Shown: positions 1-6,904, counted from the stretch's first letter. The stretch is DNA of 7,392 bases from Negativicutes bacterium (GCA_018058445.1 JAGOZY010000048.1:1-7392), one strand, 5' to 3'. The notes: a model not told the origin generated them from the letters alone. Numbers and translations are program-made.

Positions 1-1151
1 CTGCAGCAGGTCAAGGAACCCGCATGGGCCGTGAAGGGAATAAATTGTTTTTGCCACTCGGTGGGAAACCGATCTTGGTTCATACTCTAAAAGCACTAGA
101 AAAGTGCGGTGTGAATCAAATTATTCTGGCGGTTCATCCAAATGAAATAGAATGGATTCGTGAGGAAATACAAAACTGGGAGATCGCGATTCCGATTGAG
201 CTGGTTGTCGGCGGTGCTGAGCGCCAAGATTCAGTCTATGAAGCGTTACAGATTGTATCAAAAGAGTGCCAGTTGGTCTTGGTTCATGATGGGGCTCGCC
301 CGTTTATCAAACCAGAAATCGTGACCAGACTCCTTGAAGAAGCGAAGATTCATCCGGCGATCATTGTTGCTGTTCCTGCCAAAGATACGATTAAAATAGC
401 TGATTCTACTGGACAAGTGAAGGGAACTCCTGATCGCTCTACTTTATGGCAAATTCAAACACCTCAGTGTTTTGCGCCAAGTCTACTCAAAAGAGCTCAC
501 GATGAGGCGAAGAAAAGCGGCTTCCGAGGTACCGATGATGCCAGCCTAGTCGAGCAGCTCGGTGAAACCGTTTGGCTTTTAAAGGGAGACTATCAAAATA
601 TAAAGATTACGACGCCAGAGGACTTAATTGTTGCTGAGGCGTTTTTAAATGGAGAACAGAAGATGAAATTTCGAATCGGTAAAGGATATGATGTTCATCA
701 GCTTGTGGAGGGACGACCTCTTATCCTTGGAGGCGTTGAGATTCCTCATTCAAAGGGACTTTTGGGACATTCCGATGCGGATGTGTTGGCTCATGCCATA
801 TCGGATGCTTTGCTAGGTGCTGCGAATTTAGGCGATATCGGTCGCCATTTTCCCGATACGAATCCGGCCTTTAAGGGCGCTGATAGCATTGTTCTTCTTC
901 AGCAGGTTGTCGAACTTTTGAAAAAAGAAGGCTATGGGATCGGTAATGTGGATGCGACTGTGATGGCAGAACGACCCAAACTTGCGCCTTATATTCCTGT
1001 GATGCAGGAAAGACTGGCAGCCGCTATGGAAATCGAAGTCGGGCAGCTTAATATTAAAGCTACGACAACAGAAAAACTTGGTTTTGTCGGACGCGAAGAA
1101 GGATTTGCTGCTGAGGCGATTGTTCTTATTGAAAAAGCCACGGATAAATAA
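1..1151 (+). CDS. ispDF: Bifunctional IspD-IspF MEP pathway enzyme, 5' truncated by window edge
   Basis: The protein joins two MEP pathway enzymes: IspD (2-C-methyl-D-erythritol 4-phosphate cytidylyltransferase, MEP + CTP) and IspF (2-C-methyl-D-erythritol 2,4-cyclodiphosphate synthase), both cytosolic. The frame is open to the left edge, and codons from base 3 read AAGQGTRMG, the nucleotide-binding loop of IspD, so ATG 24 is internal and the true start is upstream. IspD motifs follow in order: HDGARPF (Asp at 288-290), [22 protein letters not shown] and ITTPEDL. IspF begins at Met 663-665 after a linker of only a few residues. It shows GYDVH (metal ligands Asp 690-692 and His 696-698), GHSDAD (His 768-770), the [14 protein letters not shown] segment, MAERPKL and [14 protein letters not shown]. 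Both domains look intact. Fusions of this kind are known in some proteobacteria; the B. subtilis genes are separate, so a fusion here is less usual. The stop is TAA 1149-1151. Confidence 0.93.
   Translation, partial: AAGQGTRMGREGNKLFLPLGGKPILVHTLKALEKCGVNQIILAVHPNEIEWIREEIQNWEIAIPIELVVGGAERQDSVYEALQIVSKECQLVLVHDGARPFIKPEIVTRLLEEAKIHPAIIVAVPAKDTIKIADSTGQVKGTPDRSTLWQIQTPQCFAPSLLKRAHDEAKKSGFRGTDDASLVEQLGETVWLLKGDYQNIKITTPEDLIVAEAFLNGEQKMKFRIGKGYDVHQLVEGRPLILGGVEIPHSKGLLGHSDADVLAHAISDALLGAANLGDIGRHFPDTNPAFKGADSIVLLQQVVELLKKEGYGIGNVDATVMAERPKLAPYIPVMQERLAAAMEIEVGQLNIKATTTEKLGFVGREEGFAAEAIVLIEKATDK
651..665 (+). promoter_or_regulatory. Internal ribosome binding site and ATG at the IspF domain start
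   Basis: GGAG at 651-654 lies 8 bases before ATG 663-665, which is exactly where a free-standing IspF would begin ([12 protein letters not shown]). The site lies inside the fused frame. It could be a leftover of a once separate ispF or could still start free IspF. Spacing and position are seen in the sequence; use is inferred. Confidence 0.45.
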
Positions 1152-1169
1152 CCTAAACAGGAGCGCGAT

Positions 1170-1199
1170 TCCGCAAGGAAACAGCGGAGAGTGTTTTTT
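1170..1199 (+). terminator. Possible weak intrinsic terminator after ispDF
   Basis: TCCGC (1170-1174) can pair with GCGGA (1184-1188) across a 9-base loop, and a six-T run follows at 1194-1199. The stem is only 5 bp, and five bases separate it from the T run, so termination would be partial at best. It lies just before the gltX promoter, where a terminator would make sense. Confidence 0.3.
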
Positions 1200-1225
1200 A
1201 GTGGTTGGGAGTTTCATGTTATAAT
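1197..1225 (+). promoter_or_regulatory. SigA-type extended -10 promoter of gltX
   Basis: A perfect TATAAT at 1220-1225 is preceded by TG at 1217-1218 with one base between, the extended -10 form. The best -35 match at 17-bp spacing is TTTAGT (1197-1202), which is weak, as is common where an extended -10 is present. It would give a leader of about 30 bases before gltX. Confidence 0.65.
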
Positions 1226-1264
1226 TCAGAGAGATAAAAATGAAGTATCCTGGGAGGAATAAAA

Positions 1265-2731
1265 ATGGAAATGCGTGTTCGTTTTGCCCCTAGTCCAACA
1301 GGTCCGTTTCATATCGGTGGTGCGCGGTCAGCTCTTTTTAATTGGCTGCTTGCTCGTAAAACGGGTGGGAAATTTATTATTCGAACTGAGGATACTGACC
1401 TTGAACGGTCACGACGTGAATACGAAGAGAATATTATGGCTGCCTTAAAGTGGCTGGGTATGGATTGGGATGAAGGTCCAGATATTGGTGGTCCTTATGG
1501 CCCTTATCGCCAAACTGAGCGTTTAGAGACCTATCGAATTTATACGAATCAATTGCTAGAGTCTGGCAAAGGATATCGTTGTTATTGTTCGGAAGAGGAA
1601 GTGGAAGCCGAGCGACAAGCTGCTCTCGCGAAAGGTGAAACTCCACGGTATAGTGGTAAATGTTCTCGTTTGACCGCCGAAGAACGTGAGGCTTTTGAAT
1701 CTCAAGGACGAAAATCTGTAGTACGTCTTGCGGTGCCTCTTGGTGAAAAAATTACGTTTAATGATCTCGTCCGTGGCTGGGTAACCTTTGAGTCAGATGG
1801 CGTAGGCGATTTTGTATTAGTAAAGTCTGATGGCATCCCTGTTTATAATTATGGGGTGGTTGTGGATGACGCTTTAATGAAAATTACCCATGTAATTCGG
1901 GCGGAAGAGCATTTATCAAATACACCTCGTCAAATATTGATTTATCAGGCGCTTGGACTTCCGGTACCTGAATTTGGTCATGTCTCGTTGATTCTTGGAA
2001 CGGATCGTAGCAAGATGAGTAAACGCCATGGAGCGACCTCTGTCGATCAGTATCGTCAAATGGGCTTTTTGCCGGAAGGACTGGATAATTTCCTCGCGCT
2101 TCTGGGTTGGTCTCCGGATGATGAAGAAGAGATCTTTACTCTGGATCAATTAGTAGAGCGTTTTTCTTTGGAGCGGGTAGCAAAAAATCCTGCGGTTTTT
2201 GATATGGATAAGTTAATCTGGGTCAATGGACAACATATGAAGAAATTGCTGCCAGCTCAGTTGATGGAGATGGCTTTACCGCATCTGATCGAAGCTGGGT
2301 ATATCAAAGAAGACTTTATCAGTGTGCCCCAACATAAAGAGTGGCTAGAGAAAGTCGTCGCAGCGGAGCAAGAGCATATCAACTATGCGGCTCAAGTGCC
2401 GGCAGAAGTTCGTCAATATTTTATCGATGAGGTAGAATTCGAAGGAGAAGAGCCGAAGGCTGTCTTGGCTGATCCTGAAGTTCTTCCAGCAGTTCTGAGC
2501 TTTCTCGATAAATTACCAGAAACCGACATGGAAGATGGAGCGATTAAAGCACTTTTTAAATCGATCATGAAAGAAACTGGCTTACCAGGTAAGAAGGTAT
2601 TCATGCCGATTCGAATTGCTTTGACTGGCGAAAGTCATGGTCCAGAGCTACATCATCTGATTCCTCTGCTTGGTGTGGAGCGTACAGAGAAGCGAATTCG
2701 TCACTCCTTGAAAACACTCGGCTTAATCTAG
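1265..2731 (+). CDS. gltX: Glutamyl-tRNA synthetase
   Basis: This class I aminoacyl-tRNA synthetase joins glutamate to tRNA-Glu in the cytosol. In many Firmicutes it also mischarges tRNA-Gln for the GatCAB amidotransferase; whether this one does cannot be read with confidence here. The protein is 488 residues, normal for the family. The HIGH signature is HIGG (16-19) inside FAPSPTGPFHIGGARSALFN, and the KMSKS loop is KMSKR (250-254). An insertion carries Cys106-x-Cys108 and Cys133, spaced like the zinc-binding CxC-x24-C of E. coli GluRS; the residue matching the fourth ligand (His in E. coli) is Arg135. The helical anticodon-binding part fills the C-terminal third. ATG 1265 is chosen over Met 1271 because GGGAGG (1252-1257) sits 7 bases upstream. 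The gene has its own promoter, and its 3' end carries the promoter of the next transcript. Confidence 0.97.
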   Translation: MEMRVRFAPSPTGPFHIGGARSALFNWLLARKTGGKFIIRTEDTDLERSRREYEENIMAALKWLGMDWDEGPDIGGPYGPYRQTERLETYRIYTNQLLESGKGYRCYCSEEEVEAERQAALAKGETPRYSGKCSRLTAEEREAFESQGRKSVVRLAVPLGEKITFNDLVRGWVTFESDGVGDFVLVKSDGIPVYNYGVVVDDALMKITHVIRAEEHLSNTPRQILIYQALGLPVPEFGHVSLILGTDRSKMSKRHGATSVDQYRQMGFLPEGLDNFLALLGWSPDDEEEIFTLDQLVERFSLERVAKNPAVFDMDKLIWVNGQHMKKLLPAQLMEMALPHLIEAGYIKEDFISVPQHKEWLEKVVAAEQEHINYAAQVPAEVRQYFIDEVEFEGEEPKAVLADPEVLPAVLSFLDKLPETDMEDGAIKALFKSIMKETGLPGKKVFMPIRIALTGESHGPELHHLIPLLGVERTEKRIRHSLKTLGLI

Positions 2732-2737
2732 TATAAT
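2708..2737 (+). promoter_or_regulatory. SigA-type promoter for the cysS T-box transcript, inside the gltX 3' end
   Basis: TTGAAA (2708-2713) and a perfect TATAAT (2732-2737) are separated by 18 bp. The -35 lies in the last gltX codons and the -10 begins just after its stop. Transcription would start near 2744, directly ahead of T-box stem I, which supports the call. Confidence 0.82.
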
Positions 2738-2743
2738 AAAACT

Positions 2744-2990
2744 GATAAGTGAAAAGACGTTGAACAGGAAAAGTAGAGAACGTTCTTTTATACAGAGAGC
2801 TGCCTCTTGGCTGAGAGGGCGGCAAAAAGAATTTTTTGAAAATGCCCCTGGGAGTTGGAAGATCGAAATGAAGTAGGTCTTTCCGGTGATACCGTTATCA
2901 TCTGAAAGGGATAGCTCTGTAGCTATCTGAACCAGAGTGGAACCGCGGCCTATCGCCTCTGAATAAGAGATGATAGGCTATTTTATTTGT
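2744..2990 (+). promoter_or_regulatory. T-box riboswitch leader, cysteine-specific (UGC specifier)
   Basis: This leader senses uncharged tRNA-Cys and allows readthrough into cysS. The distal part of stem I forms a hairpin (2799-2823) preceded by AGAGAGC (2794-2800), the usual AG-rich distal element. The specifier is read as TGC 2843-2845, after GAAAA, which is a Cys codon. A hairpin GATAGCT/AGCTATC (2910-2916 with 2921-2927) fits stem III. The T-box motif is AACCAGAGTGGAACCGCGG (2930-2948). The antiterminator pairs CAGAG (2933-2937) with CTCTG (2957-2961) and GCG (2945-2947) with CGC (2954-2956), leaving the seven-base bulge TGGAACC. In that bulge UGGA (2938-2941) can pair with an UCCA tRNA end, which matches the U73 discriminator of tRNA-Cys. 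This independently supports the specifier. The exact 5' end is inferred from the promoter. Confidence 0.95.
2948..2988 (+). terminator. Regulated intrinsic terminator of the cysteine T-box
   Basis: GCCTATC (2948-2954) pairs with GATAGGC (2972-2978), and CTCT (2957-2960) with AGAG (2966-2969); a T-rich tract follows (2979-2988). The 5' arm shares bases 2954-2960 with the antiterminator, so the two folds exclude each other, as expected for transcriptional T-box control. Confidence 0.9.
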
Positions 2991-3026
2991 CTGATAAAAA
3001 TGAAGATAATCGTAGGAGGATGTATG

Positions 3027-4451
3027 ATGTCAATTCGCGTTTATAACACCCAAAGCCAAAAAAAGGAAGAGTTTGTACCGATAGAGCCGGGAAAAGTAGG
3101 AATGTATGTATGTGGTGTGACTCCGTATAACCACCCTCATATCGGAAATGCTCGTCCTTTCGTGACCTGGGATGTGATTCATCGCTATCTGGTGAAAAAA
3201 GGCTATGAAGTGACTCATATACAGAACTTTACTGATGTGGATGACAAAATCATTAAATCAGCGCAAGATCGCGGTATTACCTGGAAAGAGCTTGCTGATG
3301 AATATATTGCCGGATACTATACAGTCATGGATGCCCTCAATGTCCGGCGAGTGGATCATTATCCGCGAGTATCTGATCATATGCCAGAAATTATCAATAT
3401 GGTTGAGACTTTGATTCAAAAAGACCATGCCTATGCGGTGGATGGAGATGTTTATTTTGCCGTCGAGAGTTTTTCCCACTATGGTGAACTGAGTCACCGT
3501 AGCTTGGATGATATGGAGGCTGGGGCTCGAGTCGAGGTGGATAGTCGAAAGCGTCATCCGATGGATTTTGCTCTTTGGAAATCCGCGAAACCTGGTGAGC
3601 CTTCATGGGAAAGCCCATGGGGACTGGGACGTCCCGGCTGGCATATCGAATGCTCGGCGATGTCGATTAAGTATTTAGGGAATCAGTTTGATCTCCATGG
3701 AGGTGGAAGCGATCTGATTTTCCCTCATCATGAAAATGAAATTGCCCAGTCTGAATGCTGCACTGGCATTCATCCGTTTGTGAAGTATTGGTTGCACAAT
3801 GGATTTATCACAATCAAGCAAGAAAAAATGAGTAAGTCGATGGATAATTTCTTTTTGGTGAAAGATATATTAGCTCATTTTAGTGGTGAGGTTCTTCGCT
3901 TTTTCTTAATTTCCAGCCAGTACCGCAGTCCACTAGACTTTTCCGACGAGCGCCTTCAAGAAGCAAAGCGCAGTTGGGAACGGTTCCGAAACGCCGACCA
4001 AGCACTCGATCGATTAGATTCTCAAGCTACAGATAGTGGGGCGGATGATGAATTACTTCGCCGTGTAGCTCAAATCGCAAAAGAATTTGATGAGGCGATG
4101 GCGGATGATTTCAATACTTCGTTAGCGATGGCGTCGATGTTTGCTCTATCTAAGGAGATTAATCAATTGGTGACTCGGGGCGCTGGGACGAAAAAAGAAG
4201 TGGAAGCGATTCAGAATTCTTGGGACGAGATGAAAGAAATTCTGGGACTCTTGGAAGATCTTTCCGATCATGGGCAGGAAGATGATTCGCTGACGAACTC
4301 TCTGATGGAAGTACTGATTAGCTTGCGGACAGAAGCGAAAGAAGCCAAAAACTGGGCGATGGCCGATCAGATACGGGATCAGCTAAAAGCGATCGGGGTT
4401 GCCCTCGAAGATACTGCCGAAGGGGTACGGTGGAAGCGTAGTGAATTTTAA
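3027..4451 (+). CDS. cysS: Cysteinyl-tRNA synthetase
   Basis: This class I synthetase attaches cysteine to tRNA-Cys. With the start at ATG 3027 the protein has 474 residues, close to the usual 460-470. The zinc that selects the cysteine thiol would be held by Cys29 (MYVCG), Cys209 (ECSAMS), His234 and Glu238 (FPHHENE); all four are present. The HIGH motif is HIGN (38-41) and the KMSKS loop is KMSKS (267-271). ATG 3027 is preferred because AGGAGG (3014-3019) lies 7 bases upstream; ATG 3024 is also possible at 4 bases. The frame runs further up to an ATG at 2970, but that lies inside the T-box terminator and adds residues foreign to the family. Expression should depend on the T-box leader. There is no cysE before it, unlike B. 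subtilis. It overlaps mrnC by 11 bases. Confidence 0.97.
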   Translation: MSIRVYNTQSQKKEEFVPIEPGKVGMYVCGVTPYNHPHIGNARPFVTWDVIHRYLVKKGYEVTHIQNFTDVDDKIIKSAQDRGITWKELADEYIAGYYTVMDALNVRRVDHYPRVSDHMPEIINMVETLIQKDHAYAVDGDVYFAVESFSHYGELSHRSLDDMEAGARVEVDSRKRHPMDFALWKSAKPGEPSWESPWGLGRPGWHIECSAMSIKYLGNQFDLHGGGSDLIFPHHENEIAQSECCTGIHPFVKYWLHNGFITIKQEKMSKSMDNFFLVKDILAHFSGEVLRFFLISSQYRSPLDFSDERLQEAKRSWERFRNADQALDRLDSQATDSGADDELLRRVAQIAKEFDEAMADDFNTSLAMASMFALSKEINQLVTRGAGTKKEVEAIQNSWDEMKEILGLLEDLSDHGQEDDSLTNSLMEVLISLRTEAKEAKNWAMADQIRDQLKAIGVALEDTAEGVRWKRSEF

Positions 4452-4896
4452 TCATTTTATCCAAGAACGGGGTAAGCTAATTGAAAAAGCTCAGAAAGGG
4501 CAAGCTCCAGGGAAGCTGCTGGAAGATCCTTTGACTTTAGCTTATTTAGGGGATGCGTGGTTTAGTTTGTACATTCGTTCTTATCTTTGCTATCAGGGTT
4601 GGCAGAATGTCAGGTTGCTCCAGTCCGTAGAGGGGAAGATTGCCTCTGCGACTTATCAGGCGATCGCTTGGCGGGCTCTTGAAGAGGAGTGGACGGAAGA
4701 AGAAAAAGGTTGGTTCAAACGAGGGCGTAATTCAAGTCCTAGTCGAGGTCGGGGTGGGCCGGACTACCGAATTTCAAGCGGCTACGAGGCTGTTCTTGGA
4801 TTTTTACTTGACCGTAAGAAAATGGAGCGACTGGAAGAAGTGGCTGAAAAATCAATACAGATCATACTAAAAGCATTGGAGGAGAATAAAGAATGA
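4441..4896 (+). CDS. mrnC: Mini-ribonuclease III
   Basis: Mini-III is a dimeric double-strand-specific ribonuclease with an RNase III catalytic domain but no dsRNA-binding domain; in B. subtilis it matures 23S rRNA ends. The 151-residue product fits the short family length. The signature [14 protein letters not shown] carries the catalytic Asp38, and [11 protein letters not shown] carries the second acidic residue, Glu116. RGRN, usual before the variable loop, is present, but the following stretch [13 protein letters not shown] is richer in Arg and Gly than the lysine-containing loop I recall from relatives. I chose GTG 4441, with GGTGGAAG (4429-4436) just upstream and an 11-base overlap with cysS. 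The frame stays open further into cysS, with a TTG at 4399, but that start would add non-family residues and lacks a good binding site. Its TGA overlaps the thyX ATG, so the two are probably translationally coupled. Confidence 0.93.
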   Translation: MNFNHFIQERGKLIEKAQKGQAPGKLLEDPLTLAYLGDAWFSLYIRSYLCYQGWQNVRLLQSVEGKIASATYQAIAWRALEEEWTEEEKGWFKRGRNSSPSRGRGGPDYRISSGYEAVLGFLLDRKKMERLEEVAEKSIQIILKALEENKE

Positions 4897-5603
4897 ATGA
4901 TGTGACGATGAAGGTAGCCTTAATCAACTATACGCCTGATCCAGATCGAACTGCTGCTGCTGCGGCTCGACTTTGTTATTCTGCTGCTGGTGCTGAAGAG
5001 CTGGTTGAGAAGATGAGTGATGAGCAGGTAGAGAAGCTTTTGACTAAAATTGTGGATATGGGTCATTACTCGACTCTGGAGCATAGCAGTTTTACCTTTG
5101 CGATTGAGGGCGTCTCGCGGGCGCTAACTCACCAGTTGGTTCGTCACCGGATTGCTTCTTATAATCAACAGTCACAGCGCTATGTCAAAGAAAGTGCGTT
5201 TGACTATGTGATTCCGTCGGCGATCGCAAGTAACCCTGAAATGAAGGCGAAGTATATCGCTCATATGGCGACTGTACAGACTTTTTATAATGAACTGCTA
5301 GAAAGCGGTATTCACCGGGAAGATGCCCGTTATATTCTACCGAATGGGGCGGAGACGAAGATCGTCGTGACGATGAATGCTCGCTCCTTACTTCACTTTT
5401 TTGAGTTGCGCTGCTGTACCCGGGCGCAACTTGAGATTCGCTTGTTGGCTGAAAAGATGCTCGCTGAGGTCCGCAAAGTAGCTCCTGTGATTTTTGCTAA
5501 GGGGGGGCCGACGTGTGTTTCACAGGATCTCTGCAATGAAGGGGAAATGACTTGTGGCCGTTTGGAAGCTCTGCGAGCAGCTAAGGCGAGGGTGAGCGTA
5601 TGA
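4893..5603 (+). CDS. thyX: Flavin-dependent thymidylate synthase ThyX
   Basis: ThyX makes dTMP from dUMP using FAD, NAD(P)H and methylenetetrahydrofolate, which it leaves as tetrahydrofolate rather than dihydrofolate. The signature RHRx7S is exact: Arg84-His85-Arg86 to Ser94 within [13 protein letters not shown]. Other family segments are [13 protein letters not shown] (57-69), [19 protein letters not shown] and the CTRAQLEIR helix. The 236-residue length is normal. The C-terminal tail has three cysteines (208, 214, 221) in [19 protein letters not shown], a form I recall from other Firmicute ThyX proteins. GGAGGAG (4878-4884) lies 8 bases before ATG 4893, and that ATG overlaps the mrnC stop as ATGA. 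The TGA likewise overlaps rlmB. The gene is absent from this position in B. subtilis. Its reading pattern does not look foreign by eye, but codon statistics were not computed. Confidence 0.96.
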   Translation: MNDVTMKVALINYTPDPDRTAAAAARLCYSAAGAEELVEKMSDEQVEKLLTKIVDMGHYSTLEHSSFTFAIEGVSRALTHQLVRHRIASYNQQSQRYVKESAFDYVIPSAIASNPEMKAKYIAHMATVQTFYNELLESGIHREDARYILPNGAETKIVVTMNARSLLHFFELRCCTRAQLEIRLLAEKMLAEVRKVAPVIFAKGGPTCVSQDLCNEGEMTCGRLEALRAAKARVSV

Positions 5604-6349
5604 GTATAGAACAGTATATTGGCGGCGGGCATGCAGTCGAAGCTGCGCTACTCGCGGATCGACCCATTTCAAAGATATTTATTTCGGCTGCTGCTACGGA
5701 GCGTTTTCGCAGTTTAACAAAATTGGCGAAAGAGAAACGAGTGGTCATCCAAGAGACTGACTCACGTAAGCTCAATGAATTAGCGCCGGACCTTCGCCAC
5801 CAAGGCGTGCTGGCCCTTAGTTCCCCTGTGGCCTATCGAACCATTGATGAAATGCTTGATATTGCCGCATCCCGAAAAGAAGATCCGCTGATTGTTTTTC
5901 TTGAAGGTGTGGAAGATCCGCGTAACTTAGGGGCTCTTATTCGCAGCGCAGAGGGCTTTGGTGCTCATGGGGTGGTCATTCCTCGCCGCGGGGCAAGCCC
6001 GCTCACTGCGGTGGCTGCTAAGGCCGCTGCGGGCGCTCTGGAGAGAATCCCGGTGGCTCAAGTGGGGAATTTATCTCAGGAGATGGAAAAACTGAAAAAA
6101 ATGGGGATCTGGATCGCTGGGCTTGCTTTGGAGGGAAGTCGAGAGATCACTCAGGAAAATTTGAAAGGTCCGCTGGTCCTCGTTCTGGGGAATGAGGGAA
6201 AAGGACTGAGTCGTCTGGTACGGGAACGTTGCGACTTTTTGCTGCTGATTCCTTTGGCTGGTGAAGTGGGTTCTTTGAATGTGGCGACAGCCGGTGCGGT
6301 GGCCTTGTATGAAGTGCAGAGGCAGCGCCGCTTGGTCCTAAAAGGATGA
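5600..6349 (+). CDS. rlmB: 23S rRNA (guanosine-2'-O-)-methyltransferase, TrmH/SpoU family
   Basis: This SPOUT-class enzyme uses S-adenosylmethionine to methylate a ribose 2'-oxygen in the 23S rRNA peptidyl-transferase region (Gm2251 in E. coli numbering). The N-terminal part (about 1-75), with [10 protein letters not shown], is the L30e-like RNA-binding domain. The trefoil-knot catalytic domain follows. Motif 1 is [20 protein letters not shown] (Arg108, Asn109), motif 2 is LGNEGKG (Glu199) and motif 3 is [15 protein letters not shown] (Ser225, Asn227). All key positions are present, and 249 residues is the usual length. The gene could instead modify another rRNA or tRNA site, since this family is hard to split by sequence, but the mrnC/yacP neighbourhood matches B. 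subtilis rlmB (yacO). A ribosome binding site GAGGGTGA (5588-5595) precedes ATG 5600, which overlaps the thyX stop as ATGA. Its own stop overlaps yacP in the same way. Confidence 0.93.
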   Translation: MSIEQYIGGGHAVEAALLADRPISKIFISAAATERFRSLTKLAKEKRVVIQETDSRKLNELAPDLRHQGVLALSSPVAYRTIDEMLDIAASRKEDPLIVFLEGVEDPRNLGALIRSAEGFGAHGVVIPRRGASPLTAVAAKAAAGALERIPVAQVGNLSQEMEKLKKMGIWIAGLALEGSREITQENLKGPLVLVLGNEGKGLSRLVRERCDFLLLIPLAGEVGSLNVATAGAVALYEVQRQRRLVLKG

Positions 6350-6861
6350 GTCGGTGGACTTGGCTTCTGGTAGATGGGTATAACCTTCTACATGGTTGGT
6401 TTGGGAAGAATCGGGAGGACGTAAGTTTAATTGACAAGCGGGAAAAACTCATCCGTTTATTGATGGACTATGGTGGCTATCATTCGCTGCGAACTACCGT
6501 TGTTTTTGATGGGCAGGGAAATCTGGAGGAGCGGGAAGTAAAGAGTACTAAATTTGACATTATCTATGGAGTGCAGCAGGAAACGGCGGATCAATGGATC
6601 GAAAGGCGTGCTTGGGAGCTGGTGAAGCAGGGGTGGACTGTGAAAGTCGTGACGTCCGATCAATTGGAGCAGCGGGTGATTTTTGGTGCGGGAGCATTGC
6701 GGGTTCCTTGTCGTGAGATGATGGAAGATATGAGGCTGACTTTGAAGGAGATTCGCTCAGAAATCGCGCAGAGAGAATTTGGCGAGCGCAATGAACTTTC
6801 AAATAGAATTGATGAGTCAGTGTTGAGTGAACTCGAACGTTGGCGTCGTGGGAAGGTCTGA
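6346..6861 (+). CDS. yacP: YacP-like NYN-domain ribonuclease (Rae1 family)
   Basis: The product belongs to the YacP/Rae1 family of PIN-like NYN-domain nucleases. The B. subtilis member binds ribosomes and cuts mRNA in the A site. The protein is 171 residues, the family length. The core reads WLLVDGYNLLHGW with Asp10, then TVVFDGQGN with Asp55, and VVTSDQLEQRVIFGAGALRVPC with Asp105; these acidic residues are suitable for metal binding in a PIN-type site. The C-terminal third is charged and helical-looking (LKEIRSEIAQREFGERNE onward). The start ATG 6346 overlaps the rlmB stop (ATGA), and only AGG directly abuts it, so there is no well-spaced binding site. Translation probably depends on reinitiation by ribosomes finishing rlmB. 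The biochemical role is transferred from the family; the exact substrate in this organism is unknown. Confidence 0.9.
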   Translation: MSRWTWLLVDGYNLLHGWFGKNREDVSLIDKREKLIRLLMDYGGYHSLRTTVVFDGQGNLEEREVKSTKFDIIYGVQQETADQWIERRAWELVKQGWTVKVVTSDQLEQRVIFGAGALRVPCREMMEDMRLTLKEIRSEIAQREFGERNELSNRIDESVLSELERWRRGKV

Positions 6862-6874
6862 GACCCCGATTATG

Positions 6875-6904
6875 TTGACTTTTCACATCTGAAACATCTA
6901 TAAT
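6875..6904 (+). promoter_or_regulatory. SigA-type promoter of sigH
   Basis: TTGACT (6875-6880) and a perfect TATAAT (6899-6904) are separated by 18 bp, in the 108-base gap between yacP and sigH. Transcription would begin near 6911 and give a leader of about 60 bases. A short inverted repeat ACTGG/CCAGT (6919-6923 with 6932-6936) lies in that leader; it has no T run after it and is not a terminator. Confidence 0.85.

Noticed and set aside
24..26. ATG 24 as the start of ispD
   Set aside because: The frame is open to base 3 upstream and encodes AAGQGTRMG, the conserved IspD N-terminal loop, so the gene begins left of the window.
828..1217. Minus-strand open frame of 129 codons across the ispF domain
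   Set aside because: It is antisense to intact IspF coding sequence, shows no recognisable domain and lacks a supporting promoter; the other minus-strand frames (for example 3258-3557, 6147-6452, 6560-6886) are rejected for the same reason.
2970..3026. Upstream in-frame ATG 2970 as the cysS start
   Set aside because: It lies in the T-box terminator stem, has no binding site and adds residues foreign to CysRS; AGGAGG with ATG 3027 fits.
4399..4440. TTG 4399 as the mrnC start
   Set aside because: It would add 14 residues encoded within cysS with no good binding site; GTG 4441 gives the family length.
4640..4870. Overlapping + strand frame of 76 codons inside mrnC
   Set aside because: It lies wholly inside a recognised gene in another frame, and the product shows no known motif.
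5501..5507. Seven-G run in thyX as a frameshift or slippage site
   Set aside because: The frame is intact on both sides and encodes the conserved KGGPTC segment; there is no sign of an alternative product, though the run is prone to read errors.
6855..6865. Palindrome GGTCTGAGACC at the yacP stop as a terminator
   Set aside because: A one-base spacer cannot form a loop, leaving at most 3 bp, and no T run follows.
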